Position numbers and translations under genes: made by a program. The notes under the pieces are model-generated. The model had not been told where the DNA came from and searched no databases. It saw only the letters and a program-made list of their open reading frames with translations. From contig NZ_FNOS01000002.1 in assembly GCF_900107115.1 (NCBI RefSeq), forward strand, positions 422,778-486,777: a stretch of DNA of 64,000 bases, read 5' to 3'. Source of the DNA: Salimicrobium album (GTDB lineage Bacteria > Bacillota > Bacilli > Bacillales > Halobacillaceae). Below, one piece after another: positions 8,110 to 16,501 of this stretch. Numbering within the stretch: the stretch's first letter is position 1; every line of letters begins with the position of its first letter.

Positions 8110-9252
8110 ATGGATGAAATGAATCAAGAAATTTCTGGAATGAAAGAATTTAACGAAGGTGATCTTGTAACGGGGAAAGTCGTCAAAGTAGAGGACAAAC
8201 AGGTCCTCGTAGACGTAGGAAATAAAGTTGAAGGGATCGTTCCTATAAGTGAACTGTCCAGCCTGCACATTGAAACAGCTTCAGATGCCGTAAAAGAAGG
8301 CGACGACATCACACTGAAAGTCAAAAAAGTGGAAGATGACGAAATCGTCCTTTCCAAGCGTGCAGTAGATGCAGATAAAGCCTGGGAGGATCTGGAGACC
8401 AAATATGAAAACGAAGAGATCTTCAACGCGGAAGTCCAGGACGTAGTAAAAGGCGGCCTTGTCGTTGATATCGGCCTGCGAGGGTTTATCCCTGCTTCAC
8501 TCGTAGAAACGTACTACGTGGAAGATTTCGAAGACTATAAAGGTAAAGAACTTAGCCTGAAAGTAGTTGAGCTGGACCGTGAACAGAACAGGGTCATCCT
8601 TTCCCACCGTGCGGTAGTCGAGGGTGAAGAGAAAGAACAGAAACAGAATGTTCTACAGTCCCTTGAATCCGGACAGGTCGTTGAAGGTACAGTGCAGCGT
8701 CTTACCGATTTTGGAGCTTTCGTAAACCTGGGTGGCATCGACGGACTTGTGCACATCTCCCAGCTTTCCCACGAACACGTAAGCAAAGCTTCCGACGTGG
8801 TCGAAGAAGGACAGAAGATCAGTGTCAAAGTTCTTTCGGTAGATCGCGATAACGAAAGGATTTCCCTCTCGCTGAAAAAAACGCAGCCGGGACCTTGGGA
8901 AAATATCGGAGACAAAGTGAGCCAGGGTGATGTACTGGAAGGTACAGTACAGCGTCTCGTTAACTTTGGAGCTTTCGTGGAAGTTCTGCCGGGCGTAGAA
9001 GGACTTGTACACATTTCCCAAATTTCCACCCGTCATATCGCCAACCCTCAGGAAGTTCTGGAAGAAGGGGAGACGGTAAACGTTAAAGTTCTTGACGTGG
9101 ACGAGAATCAGAAGCGCCTTTCATTGAGTATCAAAGAACTTGATGAAGACAACCAGAGAAAAGAAGTTGAATCCTATCAAAAAGAGGAAGATTCCGGTGG
9201 GTTCTCATTAAGCGACATGATTGGTGATCAACTGGATAAATATAAAAAATAA
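8110..9252 (+). CDS. ypfD: S1-domain RNA-binding protein YpfD (ribosomal protein S1 homologue)
   Basis: A 380-residue protein with four S1 RNA-binding repeats at about residues 15-85, 103-170, 190-258 and 275-344. The third and fourth share a near-identical GTVQR-(L)-x-FGAFV core. Gram-positive YpfD is the counterpart of ribosomal protein S1 but is shorter than the six-repeat E. coli protein and is not a stable ribosome component. The ATG at 8110 follows GAAGGAGGT; an upstream in-frame reading to 8029 has no ribosome site. The protein is very acidic with a Glu-rich C terminus. Confidence 0.9.
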   Translation: MDEMNQEISGMKEFNEGDLVTGKVVKVEDKQVLVDVGNKVEGIVPISELSSLHIETASDAVKEGDDITLKVKKVEDDEIVLSKRAVDADKAWEDLETKYENEEIFNAEVQDVVKGGLVVDIGLRGFIPASLVETYYVEDFEDYKGKELSLKVVELDREQNRVILSHRAVVEGEEKEQKQNVLQSLESGQVVEGTVQRLTDFGAFVNLGGIDGLVHISQLSHEHVSKASDVVEEGQKISVKVLSVDRDNERISLSLKKTQPGPWENIGDKVSQGDVLEGTVQRLVNFGAFVEVLPGVEGLVHISQISTRHIANPQEVLEEGETVNVKVLDVDENQKRLSLSIKELDEDNQRKEVESYQKEEDSGGFSLSDMIGDQLDKYKK

Positions 9253-9260
9253 TCAGCGGA

Positions 9261-9318
9261 AAAAAAGCAGGAAAGAGAAGCGTGCGTCTATTAACGCACT
9301 GTTTTTCCTGCCTTTTTC
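9261..9318 (+). terminator. Terminator of ypfD
   Basis: Arms 9267-9274 and 9304-9311 pair, with an inner GTGCGT/ACGCAC stem (9282-9287 with 9294-9299), followed by CTTTTT. Confidence 0.7.
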
Positions 9319-9344
9319 CTTTGTGTGCAGCCGGAGGTGGAAGG

Positions 9345-10358
9345 ATGAGATCAGAGCGCAAGTTGGATCACATCCGCCATGCTCTTAACCATTCCGAAGG
9401 GCCGGTACATTATTTTGATGAAGTGGATATTGTACATCGGAGCCTGGCCAAACTGGATTGGGAGCAACTGGATATTTCTGTTCAACTGGGGGAACTTAAT
9501 GTAAGTTCCCCTCTTTTTGTGAATGCGATGACAGGTGGCGGTGGTGAAAAGACGAAAGAAATAAACAGAAAGCTGGCTGAAATTGCCGGAGAAAAAAATA
9601 TTGCCATGGCAGTCGGTTCTCAGATGGCCGCTATTAAAGACAAGGAAGAACGTAAAACATATGAAGTGGTCCGCGAAGTGAATCCAGATGGCATCATTTT
9701 TGCAAACGTAGGAAGCGAAGCTACGTGGGAAGAAGCGGAAGTCGCCATAGAGATGTTACGTGCAGATGCCCTCCAGATTCATCTGAATACTGTACAGGAA
9801 GTCGTCATGCCGGAAGGGGACAGGGATTTCTCATTCCGCATAGAAAATATTAGAAGAGTGATTTCGGAGTCTCCCGTCCCGGTCATAGTGAAAGAAGTAG
9901 GCTTCGGGATGTCCGGAGAGACGGTGAAAGAACTGCAGGCACTCGGATGCCGCTACGTCGATGTAGGGGGCAAGGGAGGTACCAATTTCTCTAAAGTGGA
10001 GAATGAACGAAGGGATAATAGTATGGACAGCTTTCATTCCTGGGGCATCCCGACACCTGTTTCCATATTACACAGTTTGGAGGCGGAACATATTATTGCT
10101 TCCGGAGGTATACGTTCCGGCGTGGACGGAGCGAAAGCTCTGGTACTCGGAGCAAAGGCGTTCGGTATGGCGGGTCCTCTTTTGAAAACATTAATGGAAG
10201 ATGGTGAACCGGCACTGCGTGGGAAAATAGACCTGATCCACCACGAGCTGAAATCGGTGATGATGATTCTCGGATGCGAAACAGTCGAACAGCTGAAAGG
10301 AAAGCCTTACATCCTGCATGGGGAAACAAAAAATTGGATCAGTCAAAAAGGAGTCTGA
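9345..10358 (+). CDS. fni: Type 2 isopentenyl-diphosphate delta-isomerase
   Basis: A 337-residue FMN-dependent TIM-barrel enzyme that interconverts IPP and DMAPP, supplying the starter for HepS/HepT. Seen are NAMTGGG (substrate and FMN binding), QIHLNTVQE with the catalytic Gln-Glu region, VKEVGFG, and VGGKGGTNF. The ATG at 9345 follows GGAGGTGGAAGG; the reading frame continues upstream to 9282 but that portion lies in the ypfD terminator. In B. subtilis ypzI, yphA and seaA separate this gene from der; none is recognisable here. Confidence 0.93.
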   Translation: MRSERKLDHIRHALNHSEGPVHYFDEVDIVHRSLAKLDWEQLDISVQLGELNVSSPLFVNAMTGGGGEKTKEINRKLAEIAGEKNIAMAVGSQMAAIKDKEERKTYEVVREVNPDGIIFANVGSEATWEEAEVAIEMLRADALQIHLNTVQEVVMPEGDRDFSFRIENIRRVISESPVPVIVKEVGFGMSGETVKELQALGCRYVDVGGKGGTNFSKVENERRDNSMDSFHSWGIPTPVSILHSLEAEHIIASGGIRSGVDGAKALVLGAKAFGMAGPLLKTLMEDGEPALRGKIDLIHHELKSVMMILGCETVEQLKGKPYILHGETKNWISQKGV

Positions 10359-10374
10359 ATACAGGCTTTTTTTT
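10352..10374 (+). terminator. Terminator of fni
   Basis: A 6-bp stem (10352-10357 with 10362-10367, one G-U) with a 4-nt loop overlaps the stop codon and runs into eight T. Confidence 0.6.
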
Positions 10375-10478
10375 GTGGGGAACATACATATAGAAGTGTC
10401 TGTAATATGATTAAAATGGTCCGGCTGCGCCATTCCATATTATTCGGTATATTTCTGATGCGCCGTTATTAATACAGA

Positions 10479-10507
10479 TTGTCATATTCCCGACCTTCTG
10501 CTAAAAT
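10479..10507 (+). promoter_or_regulatory. SigA-type promoter of der-gpsA
   Basis: TTGTCA (10479-10484), a 17-bp spacer and TAAAAT (10502-10507), about 60 bp before der. Confidence 0.8.
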
Positions 10508-10566
10508 GATAAGGTTAAGATGTAGTAAAGTAATTTATAGAGGAAGAAAGAAAGGATGTACCTTTC

Positions 10567-11877
10567 ATGAGGAAATCAACAGTAGCTATAGTAGGAAGAC
10601 CAAACGTAGGAAAATCTACCATATTTAACAGACTGGTCGGGGAACGGATCTCTATTGTAGAAGATACCCCCGGAGTTACAAGAGACAGAATATACGCTGA
10701 CGCAGAGTGGCTGAACCATACTTTTCACGTCATAGATACGGGTGGTATAGAACTCGGGGACGAACCACTTCTGGTTCAGATGAGAGCACAGGCCGAAATC
10801 GCGATAGAAGAATCGGACGTAATCATATTCATGGTCAACGGCCGGGACGGGATTACTGCAGCGGATGAAGAAGTGAGTAAGCTTCTGTTCAAGTCGAATA
10901 AACCCGTGGTACTTGCCGTGAATAAAGTGGATAACCCTGAGATGAGGCAAACCATATACGAATTTTATTCTCTCGGTTTCGGTGATCCTTATCCGATTTC
11001 GGGTTCCCATGGTCTTGGCCTCGGGGATCTTCTGGACGAAACAATTACGCACTTCCCCGACTTGCCGGAAGAGGTGGAAGATGACGAAACTATACGTTTC
11101 AGTGTAATCGGACGTCCTAACGTGGGCAAATCTTCTCTGATTAACAGCCTTCTCGGTCAGGAAAGGGTCATAGTGAGCGACATCGCCGGAACTACGAGAG
11201 ATGCAGTAGATACATCTTTTACGAGAGATGACCAGGATTTCGTTATCATCGATACCGCTGGCATGAGGAAACGCGGAAAAGTGTACGAATCCACGGAAAA
11301 ATACAGTGTTATGCGAGCCCTTAAAGCAATTGAAAGATCGGATGTAGTTCTGGCTCTGATTGACGCGGATACGGGTATTCAGGAGCAGGACAAAAAAATA
11401 GCCGGGTACGCGCATGAGGCAGGTAAATCAGTAGTGATTGTCGTGAATAAGTGGGATACTATAGATAAGGACGAGACCTCGATCAAGGAATTCGAAGATG
11501 AGGTCCGTTCGGCTTTCAGATACCTTGATTATGCTCCGGTAGTTTTCTTATCCGCAAAAACTAAAAAGAGAATTCATACGCTGTTACCTGCCGTCGTGCA
11601 GGCCAGTGAGAATCACGCCAAGAGAGTGTCGACCAATCTGTTGAATGAAGTTATTGTGGACGCGCTTGCAATGAACCCTTCTCCATCGATCAAGGGACAG
11701 ACGCTGAAGATTTTCTATTCCACCCAGGTAGCAGTGAAACCTCCGACATTCGTAGTCTTCGTAAATGACCCGAACCTGATGCATTTTACGTATGAACGTT
11801 TTCTGGAAAACAGAATCAGAGAAGCATTCGGATTTGTAGGGACACCGATACACATCATTGCTAGAAAGAGAACTTAA
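10567..11877 (+). CDS. der: Ribosome assembly GTPase Der (EngA)
   Basis: A 436-residue protein with two tandem GTPase domains and a C-terminal KH-like domain, the defining Der layout. The first P-loop GRPNVGKST is at residues 10-18 with DTPGVTRD; the second, GRPNVGKSS, is near residue 180 with DTAGMRKRG. Der acts in late assembly of the 50S ribosomal subunit and is essential in bacteria. It is probably cotranscribed with gpsA, which starts 21 bp downstream, from the TTGTCA/TAAAAT promoter. Confidence 0.97.
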   Translation: MRKSTVAIVGRPNVGKSTIFNRLVGERISIVEDTPGVTRDRIYADAEWLNHTFHVIDTGGIELGDEPLLVQMRAQAEIAIEESDVIIFMVNGRDGITAADEEVSKLLFKSNKPVVLAVNKVDNPEMRQTIYEFYSLGFGDPYPISGSHGLGLGDLLDETITHFPDLPEEVEDDETIRFSVIGRPNVGKSSLINSLLGQERVIVSDIAGTTRDAVDTSFTRDDQDFVIIDTAGMRKRGKVYESTEKYSVMRALKAIERSDVVLALIDADTGIQEQDKKIAGYAHEAGKSVVIVVNKWDTIDKDETSIKEFEDEVRSAFRYLDYAPVVFLSAKTKKRIHTLLPAVVQASENHAKRVSTNLLNEVIVDALAMNPSPSIKGQTLKIFYSTQVAVKPPTFVVFVNDPNLMHFTYERFLENRIREAFGFVGTPIHIIARKRT

Positions 11878-11898
11878 AAACTTACGGGAGGGATATAA

Positions 11899-12939
11899 AT
11901 GGCCAATATTTCAGTGCTTGGTGCCGGGAGCTGGGGGACAGCTCTTGCCCTCGTTTTAGCTGACAATGATCATCAGGTCCATTTGTGGGCCCACAGAGTC
12001 GAGCATGCGGAAGAAATGAGGAAGACGAGAGAGAATAAGAGATATCTGGAAAATGCTTCCCTGCCTGATAACATTCAGATATTCGATGATCTTACAGAAA
12101 GCGTGGAAGGTTCTGATTATATACTTCTGGCTGTACCGACTAAAGCAGTGAGAGAGGTTTGTCGTTCTCTCATAACGGCTCTTGACTCACCAGCAACCGT
12201 TATTCACGCTTCCAAAGGAATCGAACCGAAAACATACAAGCGTGTCTCGGAAGTCATTACAGAAGAAATCCCGGAAGAGAAACGCCGGGCTGTGATCGTG
12301 TTATCCGGTCCTTCGCATGCGGAGGAGGTAGCGTTAAGGCAGCCGACAACCGTTACTGTCTCTTCTGAAAACCTTGAAATCGCGGAAGAAGTGCAAAGTC
12401 TTTTTATCAACAGCCAATTTCGCGTATATACCTCTCCCGATTTGGTCGGAGTGGAACTCGGTGGTTCTTTGAAAAACATTATTGCGCTTGGTGCCGGTAT
12501 TTCCGATGGTCTCGGGTATGGGGATAATGCGAAGGCGGCTCTTATAACAAGAGGACTTGCCGAAGTGGCGAGACTCGGGACTTCCATGGGAGCCAATCCT
12601 CTTACCTTCTCCGGACTTGCGGGAATCGGTGACTTGATTGTCACCTGTACGAGTTCTCACAGCAGAAACTGGAGAGCCGGTTTCAAGCTCGGTAAGGGAG
12701 AGAATCTTCAAACCGTTCTGGCTGACATGGGTATGGTAGTTGAAGGCGTGCGGACCACCGAAGCTGCCTTCCAGATGGCTGAAGAGCAGAATATCAATAT
12801 GCCCATCACTTCGGGAATCTACTATATTCTTTTCAAGGATGCCAACCCGAGGGAGGTAGTGGAACAGCTCATGACCAGGGTCAGACGTCATGAAATGGAA
12901 GATCTTGTAGATGTGCTTGATCAGAAGATGAAGAAGTAA
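11899..12939 (+). CDS. gpsA: NAD(P)-dependent glycerol-3-phosphate dehydrogenase
   Basis: A 346-residue enzyme that reduces dihydroxyacetone phosphate to sn-glycerol-3-phosphate, the phospholipid backbone. The Rossmann motif GAGSWGTALA is at residues 7-16, AVPTKA and SKGIE follow, and the catalytic lysine sits in GGSLKNI near residue 193, with NDxAK-like GDNAKAAL downstream. GGGAGGG precedes the ATG. A strong terminator closes the der-gpsA unit. Confidence 0.97.
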   Translation: MANISVLGAGSWGTALALVLADNDHQVHLWAHRVEHAEEMRKTRENKRYLENASLPDNIQIFDDLTESVEGSDYILLAVPTKAVREVCRSLITALDSPATVIHASKGIEPKTYKRVSEVITEEIPEEKRRAVIVLSGPSHAEEVALRQPTTVTVSSENLEIAEEVQSLFINSQFRVYTSPDLVGVELGGSLKNIIALGAGISDGLGYGDNAKAALITRGLAEVARLGTSMGANPLTFSGLAGIGDLIVTCTSSHSRNWRAGFKLGKGENLQTVLADMGMVVEGVRTTEAAFQMAEEQNINMPITSGIYYILFKDANPREVVEQLMTRVRRHEMEDLVDVLDQKMKK

Positions 12940-12978
12940 GAGACGTTCTTTCATTTAAATAACGGTCACCCTGAATAG

Positions 12979-13018
12979 AAAAACCGGATTCCCGCATTGC
13001 CAGGCGGACCGGTTTTTT
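12979..13018 (+). terminator. Terminator of gpsA
   Basis: AAAAACCGG (12979-12987) pairs with CCGGTTTTT (13009-13017) and ends in a T tract; the loop is 21 nt. Confidence 0.75.
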
Positions 13019-13021
13019 ACT

Positions 13022-13050
13022 TTGACCCTTTTAGAAGCTTATGCTAAGAT
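13022..13050 (+). promoter_or_regulatory. SigA-type promoter of the DUF2768 gene and yphF
   Basis: TTGACC (13022-13027), a 17-bp spacer and TAAGAT (13045-13050), just after the gpsA terminator. Confidence 0.75.
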
Positions 13051-13082
13051 TTTTCTGAAAAGCCAGGTAGGAGTTGGACAAT

Positions 13083-13280
13083 ATGTCACTATCATTGATA
13101 AAAATGTGGATTTCTTTTGCAGGTATAATACTGATGTTTTTGGCTGTAGGGCTGATTTTACTGAGCAGACATAAGTTGAAAGGCGTTTTCTCCGTAATAA
13201 CAGCTGTTATAGCTTATTTGTGTATGATTGTAGGAGGAATTATCATTATGTACATAGTACTGAGCGGGCCTACCCCGTAA
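13083..13280 (+). CDS. Small two-helix membrane protein, DUF2768 family
   Basis: A 65-residue protein with two hydrophobic helices (about residues 7-26 and 36-60) joined by a basic loop SRHKLKG. The sequence and position between gpsA and yphF match the small DUF2768 proteins of Bacillus; function is unknown. The ATG at 13083 follows GGTAGGAG at 9 nt and is preferred to an in-frame TTG three codons upstream. It sits 13 bp before yphF and shares its promoter. Confidence 0.75.
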   Translation: MSLSLIKMWISFAGIILMFLAVGLILLSRHKLKGVFSVITAVIAYLCMIVGGIIIMYIVLSGPTP

Positions 13281-13293
13281 AGGAGAGAAACAG

Positions 13294-14016
13294 ATGAACA
13301 CAGTTAAATACCCGATCATGCTTCTGGTATTGGTATTGTTAAGTGGTTGTATGTTCCCTCAATCCGAGGAAGCAGCTAACAGTCTTCCGAACGATGCCCA
13401 GCTGGCCCAGGTACAGAATGCTGTCGATAAGTTCAAGCAGCAGCAGAGTGGACGCCTGCCGATTAAAACGAAACCGGAGGAAACTCCTGTCTTTCAGAAA
13501 TACCAGATAGACTTCACCCGTCTGAAAGAGGCCGGTTTACTGATGGAGATACCCGGAACAGCTTTTGAGAACGGCGGCTATTATCAGTACATCATTATTA
13601 AACCGGAGACCGAAGCTAAAGTGAAAGTCGTAGATCTCAGAATAACCGAAAAGATTCGGGAAATAGAAACGAAACTTCATTTTTATGAAGAAAAAAACCA
13701 GTTCACCCCCTACAAAGAAAGGATTGCGCCGGGTGTCTACAGCCTGGATCACGAAAAGTTGAATCTGGATGGACCTCCGACTGTAAAAAGTCCATACTCC
13801 GGTGAACTGTTGCCGCTGTATGTGAACGGGAGCGGTGATGTATTAATCGATTACCGGAAGGATTTGAACAGCTTTCTTAAGGAATATGACCATTCCTATG
13901 ACACAGGTGAGGATATAAGATACCTGTTAACGCAGCATTCAGCTGTAGCTCCGGTTTACAGCCCTCCTTACACAATCGAGAACGGGGAGCCGGTGTTTAT
14001 GCAGCAGGCCCCCTGA
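13294..14016 (+). CDS. yphF: YphF-like lipoprotein
   Basis: A 240-residue protein with a lipoprotein signal peptide: hydrophobic residues 8-18 and a lipobox LLSGC with Cys19, so it should be lipid-anchored outside the membrane. The remainder is hydrophilic with no domain I can name. Order gpsA-(small membrane protein)-yphF is as in B. subtilis. There yphF is followed by spoIVA, which is absent here. GGAGAG precedes the ATG. Confidence 0.78.
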   Translation: MNTVKYPIMLLVLVLLSGCMFPQSEEAANSLPNDAQLAQVQNAVDKFKQQQSGRLPIKTKPEETPVFQKYQIDFTRLKEAGLLMEIPGTAFENGGYYQYIIIKPETEAKVKVVDLRITEKIREIETKLHFYEEKNQFTPYKERIAPGVYSLDHEKLNLDGPPTVKSPYSGELLPLYVNGSGDVLIDYRKDLNSFLKEYDHSYDTGEDIRYLLTQHSAVAPVYSPPYTIENGEPVFMQQAP

Positions 14017-14025
14017 ACAGAAGAA

Positions 14026-14067
14026 AAGCTTGCGGAAAGCTGACTCAGCCTGTCCGCAGGCTTCTTT
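14026..14067 (+). terminator. Terminator of yphF
   Basis: An 11-bp stem (14026-14036 with 14053-14063, one wobble) with a short pyrimidine tail; the T run is weak. The stretch up to hbs (about 310 bp in all) otherwise holds the hbs promoter and leader hairpins and no gene. Confidence 0.55.
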
Positions 14068-14229
14068 GATGACTGATGAACCGGATGCTTAAGTTTGAAT
14101 CAGCGAAATACAAGCATAGCAATTTCAATAAATTGTATTTAAAAGTAAAAATATGTAAATTAACACGTGCAAATACGCCTTATTATTAAAAAAACCCTGT
14201 AATATCAACGTTTATCGTACGTTTAGCTA

Positions 14230-14258
14230 TTGAAAAACGGAAAGAAGTCGTTTAGTAT
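14230..14258 (+). promoter_or_regulatory. SigA-type promoter of hbs
   Basis: TTGAAA (14230-14235), a 17-bp spacer and TAGTAT (14253-14258). Transcription would start near 14265. Confidence 0.7.
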
Positions 14259-14269
14259 TGAGCATGTCA

Positions 14270-14307
14270 CCCCGTATTTACGGGGACTGATGAAGGAGTT
14301 AACCTTC
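14270..14307 (+). promoter_or_regulatory. Two hairpins in the hbs mRNA leader
   Basis: A perfect 7-bp hairpin CCCCGTA-TT-TACGGGG (14270-14285) would begin within about 5 nt of the predicted 5' end. A second GAAGG/CCTTC hairpin (14292-14296 with 14303-14307) ends 7 nt before the ribosome site GGAGGTG. Confidence 0.6.
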
Positions 14308-14327
14308 TTTGAGAGGAGGTGAATATC

Positions 14328-14600
14328 ATGAACAAAACAGATCTAATCAATGCAGTTTCTGAGCAGGCGGATCTTTCTAAGAAAGACGCTACAAAAGCAG
14401 TAGACTCTGTATTCGAATCTATCATGGATTCACTTAAAGATGGTGAAAAGGTTCAACTGATTGGATTCGGGAACTTTGAAGTACGCGAACGTTCCGCCCG
14501 TAAAGGACGTAACCCGCAAACTGGAGAGGAAATTGAAATTCCAGCAAGTAAAGTTCCTGCATTCAAACCAGGTAAAGCCCTTAAAGATGCTGTAAAATAA
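14328..14600 (+). CDS. hbs: DNA-binding protein HU
   Basis: A 90-residue HU protein that bends and compacts DNA as a homodimer. The HU signature [21 protein letters not shown] spans residues 46-66 and holds the beta-arm residues that insert into the minor groove. The ATG at 14328 is six bases after GGAGGTG and gives the usual length; a GTG at 14319 overlaps that site. It has its own promoter, a structured leader and a strong terminator, so it is a monocistronic, probably highly expressed gene. Confidence 0.98.
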   Translation: MNKTDLINAVSEQADLSKKDATKAVDSVFESIMDSLKDGEKVQLIGFGNFEVRERSARKGRNPQTGEEIEIPASKVPAFKPGKALKDAVK

Positions 14601-14618
14601 GCTACATAGGGCGTGAAG

Positions 14619-14645
14619 AAGGGTGCCATAAGAGCACCCTTTTTC
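14619..14645 (+). terminator. Terminator of hbs
   Basis: A perfect 8-bp GC-rich stem (14619-14626 with 14634-14641) is followed by a T run. Confidence 0.88.
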
Positions 14646-14662
14646 TATTAAAAATATTTTTT

Positions 14663-14691
14663 TTGACATGGTAGTTTATATAAGCGATAGT
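14663..14691 (+). promoter_or_regulatory. SigA-type promoter of mtrB-hepS-menG-hepT
   Basis: TTGACA (14663-14668), a 17-bp spacer and GATAGT (14686-14691), directly after the hbs terminator. Confidence 0.75.
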
Positions 14692-14717
14692 TAAATAAAG
14701 AAAGGTGAGGAGGACAG

Positions 14718-14951
14718 ATGATGAAAGATTCAAATGAGTTTTTTGTAATAAAGGCATTGGAAGACGGGGTCAACGTGATCGGACTCACGAGAGGCAGTGA
14801 TACGAGATTCCATCATTCAGAGAAGCTGGATAAAGGAGAAGTCATGATCGCCCAGTTCACCGACCATACGTCAGCAGTTAAGGTGCGCGGAAAAGCCGTG
14901 ATTCAGACGAGCCACGGGGAAATAACAAATGAAAGCGAAATGAGTTTATAA
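14718..14951 (+). CDS. mtrB: trp RNA-binding attenuation protein TRAP
   Basis: A 77-residue protein very close to B. subtilis TRAP, an 11-subunit ring that binds tryptophan and then wraps trp leader RNA with (G/U)AG repeats. The tryptophan-contacting GLTRGSDT and the RNA-binding residues in SEKLDKG and VKVRGKA are present. GGAGG precedes adjacent ATG codons at 14718 and 14721. In B. subtilis mtrB lies behind mtrA (folE); here folE is absent and mtrB leads the hepS operon. No trp operon is in the window. Confidence 0.95.
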   Translation: MMKDSNEFFVIKALEDGVNVIGLTRGSDTRFHHSEKLDKGEVMIAQFTDHTSAVKVRGKAVIQTSHGEITNESEMSL

Positions 14952-15008
14952 CTTACCCTGCGGGGAATGGTACTGATGGCTGCATGTACAGAAAGAAAGG
15001 GATTTCTG

Positions 15009-15758
15009 ATGGAAATGAATGACTTGAACAGTCGCATCACCTACTATAAAGAGCAAATTTCATCCTACGCTTATCATCCTTACCTTAGTAAGCACATTGG
15101 TGAACCTGCTATAGATGAAAGAAAAATGAAAACTTACATACACTTGTTTGATCATTTACCTGAGCGGAAAGATATGCACGATAACTATCTGTTATCTGTG
15201 ATGTTCGTACAGATGGCTCTGGATACTCACGATTTCGTTACGGTGGATAACAGTAACAAAGAAGTGGATGAAGTACGCAAAAGGCAATTAACCGTACTTG
15301 CCGGTGATTTTTACAGCGGTTTATATTATCATCTGCTCTCACTTATAAATGACCTTGATTTCATTCAGGTTCTCGCCAAAACGATAAGGGAAGTGAACGA
15401 GCAGAAAGTCCGTTTATACTACGGAAAGCACGATTCTCTGACTTCGTATGTTCAGACATATAAAAACGTGGAAACTCTGCTTGCCTACAATGTATGGTGT
15501 CATTTCATGCCTCCCGGCGACTGTGGCGCTGTAGTGGAAAGTATGTACGTTAAAGGTCTCAACAATTGGGGTTTCGAAAAGAACCAGGCTTTTTCTAAAC
15601 CTGAACAGTCGAAGAACTATGCGTATGAAATTGCTGACAACATAGAGAAGTATAAGAAAGAAGCCTACGCTTCATTTAAAAATCTGGGTCCTGGAAGCAG
15701 TGTTCCGGAAAAATTGTACAGGAAACTCGACGAAGATTTAGCACAAGAATTTAACTGA
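15009..15758 (+). CDS. hepS: Heptaprenyl diphosphate synthase component 1
   Basis: About 249 residues matching the small, non-catalytic subunit of heptaprenyl diphosphate synthase, which pairs with HepT to make the C35 side chain of menaquinone-7. The N-terminal pattern [15 protein letters not shown] and the segment [14 protein letters not shown] are typical. The start is uncertain: ATG at 15009 fits the family best and has AAAGGG upstream, while ATG at 14967 or 14976 would extend it. Operon order mtrB-hepS-menG-hepT matches the B. subtilis gerC operon. Confidence 0.88.
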   Translation: MEMNDLNSRITYYKEQISSYAYHPYLSKHIGEPAIDERKMKTYIHLFDHLPERKDMHDNYLLSVMFVQMALDTHDFVTVDNSNKEVDEVRKRQLTVLAGDFYSGLYYHLLSLINDLDFIQVLAKTIREVNEQKVRLYYGKHDSLTSYVQTYKNVETLLAYNVWCHFMPPGDCGAVVESMYVKGLNNWGFEKNQAFSKPEQSKNYAYEIADNIEKYKKEAYASFKNLGPGSSVPEKLYRKLDEDLAQEFN

Positions 15759-15772
15759 GGGATGAGATTCTA

Positions 15773-16477
15773 ATGGAGGAAAGAAAAGAAGAACGGGTAC
15801 ACCGCGTGTTTGAAAACATATCCACCCGTTACGATAAAATGAATTCAATTATATCTTTTCAGCAGCACAAGCTGTGGAGAAGGGATGTAATGAAACGGAT
15901 GGACGTTGCAAAAGGCTCACATGCACTGGACGTCTGCTGCGGTACCGGGGACTGGACGATGGCGATGGGTAACGCGGTAGGAAACAGCGGTCATGTCATC
16001 GGCGTGGACTTCAGCTACAATATGTTAGCCGAAGCAGTGAAAAAGAAAATCGAGCAGCCGCACTTTATTAATATAGAATATCAGCACGGAAATGCGATGG
16101 CTCTTCCTTTTGAAGATAATACGTTTGATTATGTTACTGTAGGATTTGGCCTCCGTAATGTTCCTGATTATTTTCAGGCACTGTGCGAAATGTACCGGGT
16201 GCTGAAGCCCGGCGGGACGGTCGTCTGTCTGGAGACGAGCCAGCCGGAAAATCCGGTTTTCAAGAAGGTGTATTATACTTATTTTGAGAAAGTGATGCCG
16301 CTTCTCGGAAAGTGGTTTGCGGAGAGTTTCAAAGAATATCAGTGGCTGAACGAATCTGCCAAAAGTTTTCCCGGAAAAATCGAGCTTAAGCGTCTTTTCG
16401 AAGATGCCGGCTTTTCCGACGTTGAGATGAAATCCTATTCAGCAGGTGTAGCGGCCATGCACATGGGAAGAAAGTAA
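15773..16477 (+). CDS. menG: Demethylmenaquinone methyltransferase
   Basis: A 234-residue UbiE/MenG class I SAM-dependent methyltransferase that performs the last step of menaquinone synthesis. The SAM motif [10 protein letters not shown] is near residue 44, followed by VDFSYNML and the UbiE signature GFGLRNVPD near residue 123. It lies between the two heptaprenyl synthase genes, 14 bp after hepS and 24 bp before hepT, which ties chain synthesis to methylation. Confidence 0.96.
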   Translation: MEERKEERVHRVFENISTRYDKMNSIISFQQHKLWRRDVMKRMDVAKGSHALDVCCGTGDWTMAMGNAVGNSGHVIGVDFSYNMLAEAVKKKIEQPHFINIEYQHGNAMALPFEDNTFDYVTVGFGLRNVPDYFQALCEMYRVLKPGGTVVCLETSQPENPVFKKVYYTYFEKVMPLLGKWFAESFKEYQWLNESAKSFPGKIELKRLFEDAGFSDVEMKSYSAGVAAMHMGRK

Positions 16478-16501
16478 TTTATACACCAAGGATGAAAGTA
16501 T

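Noticed and set aside
8535-9029. 164-codon frame antisense to ypfD
   Set aside because: A shadow of the repeated S1 domains; product is Ser/Thr/Arg-rich without a motif.
10407-10472. 21-codon frame between fni and der (MIKMVRLRHSILFG...)
   Set aside because: No ribosome site and no recognised family, although a small gene (ypzI) occurs here in B. subtilis; the sequence does not resemble it as far as I can tell.
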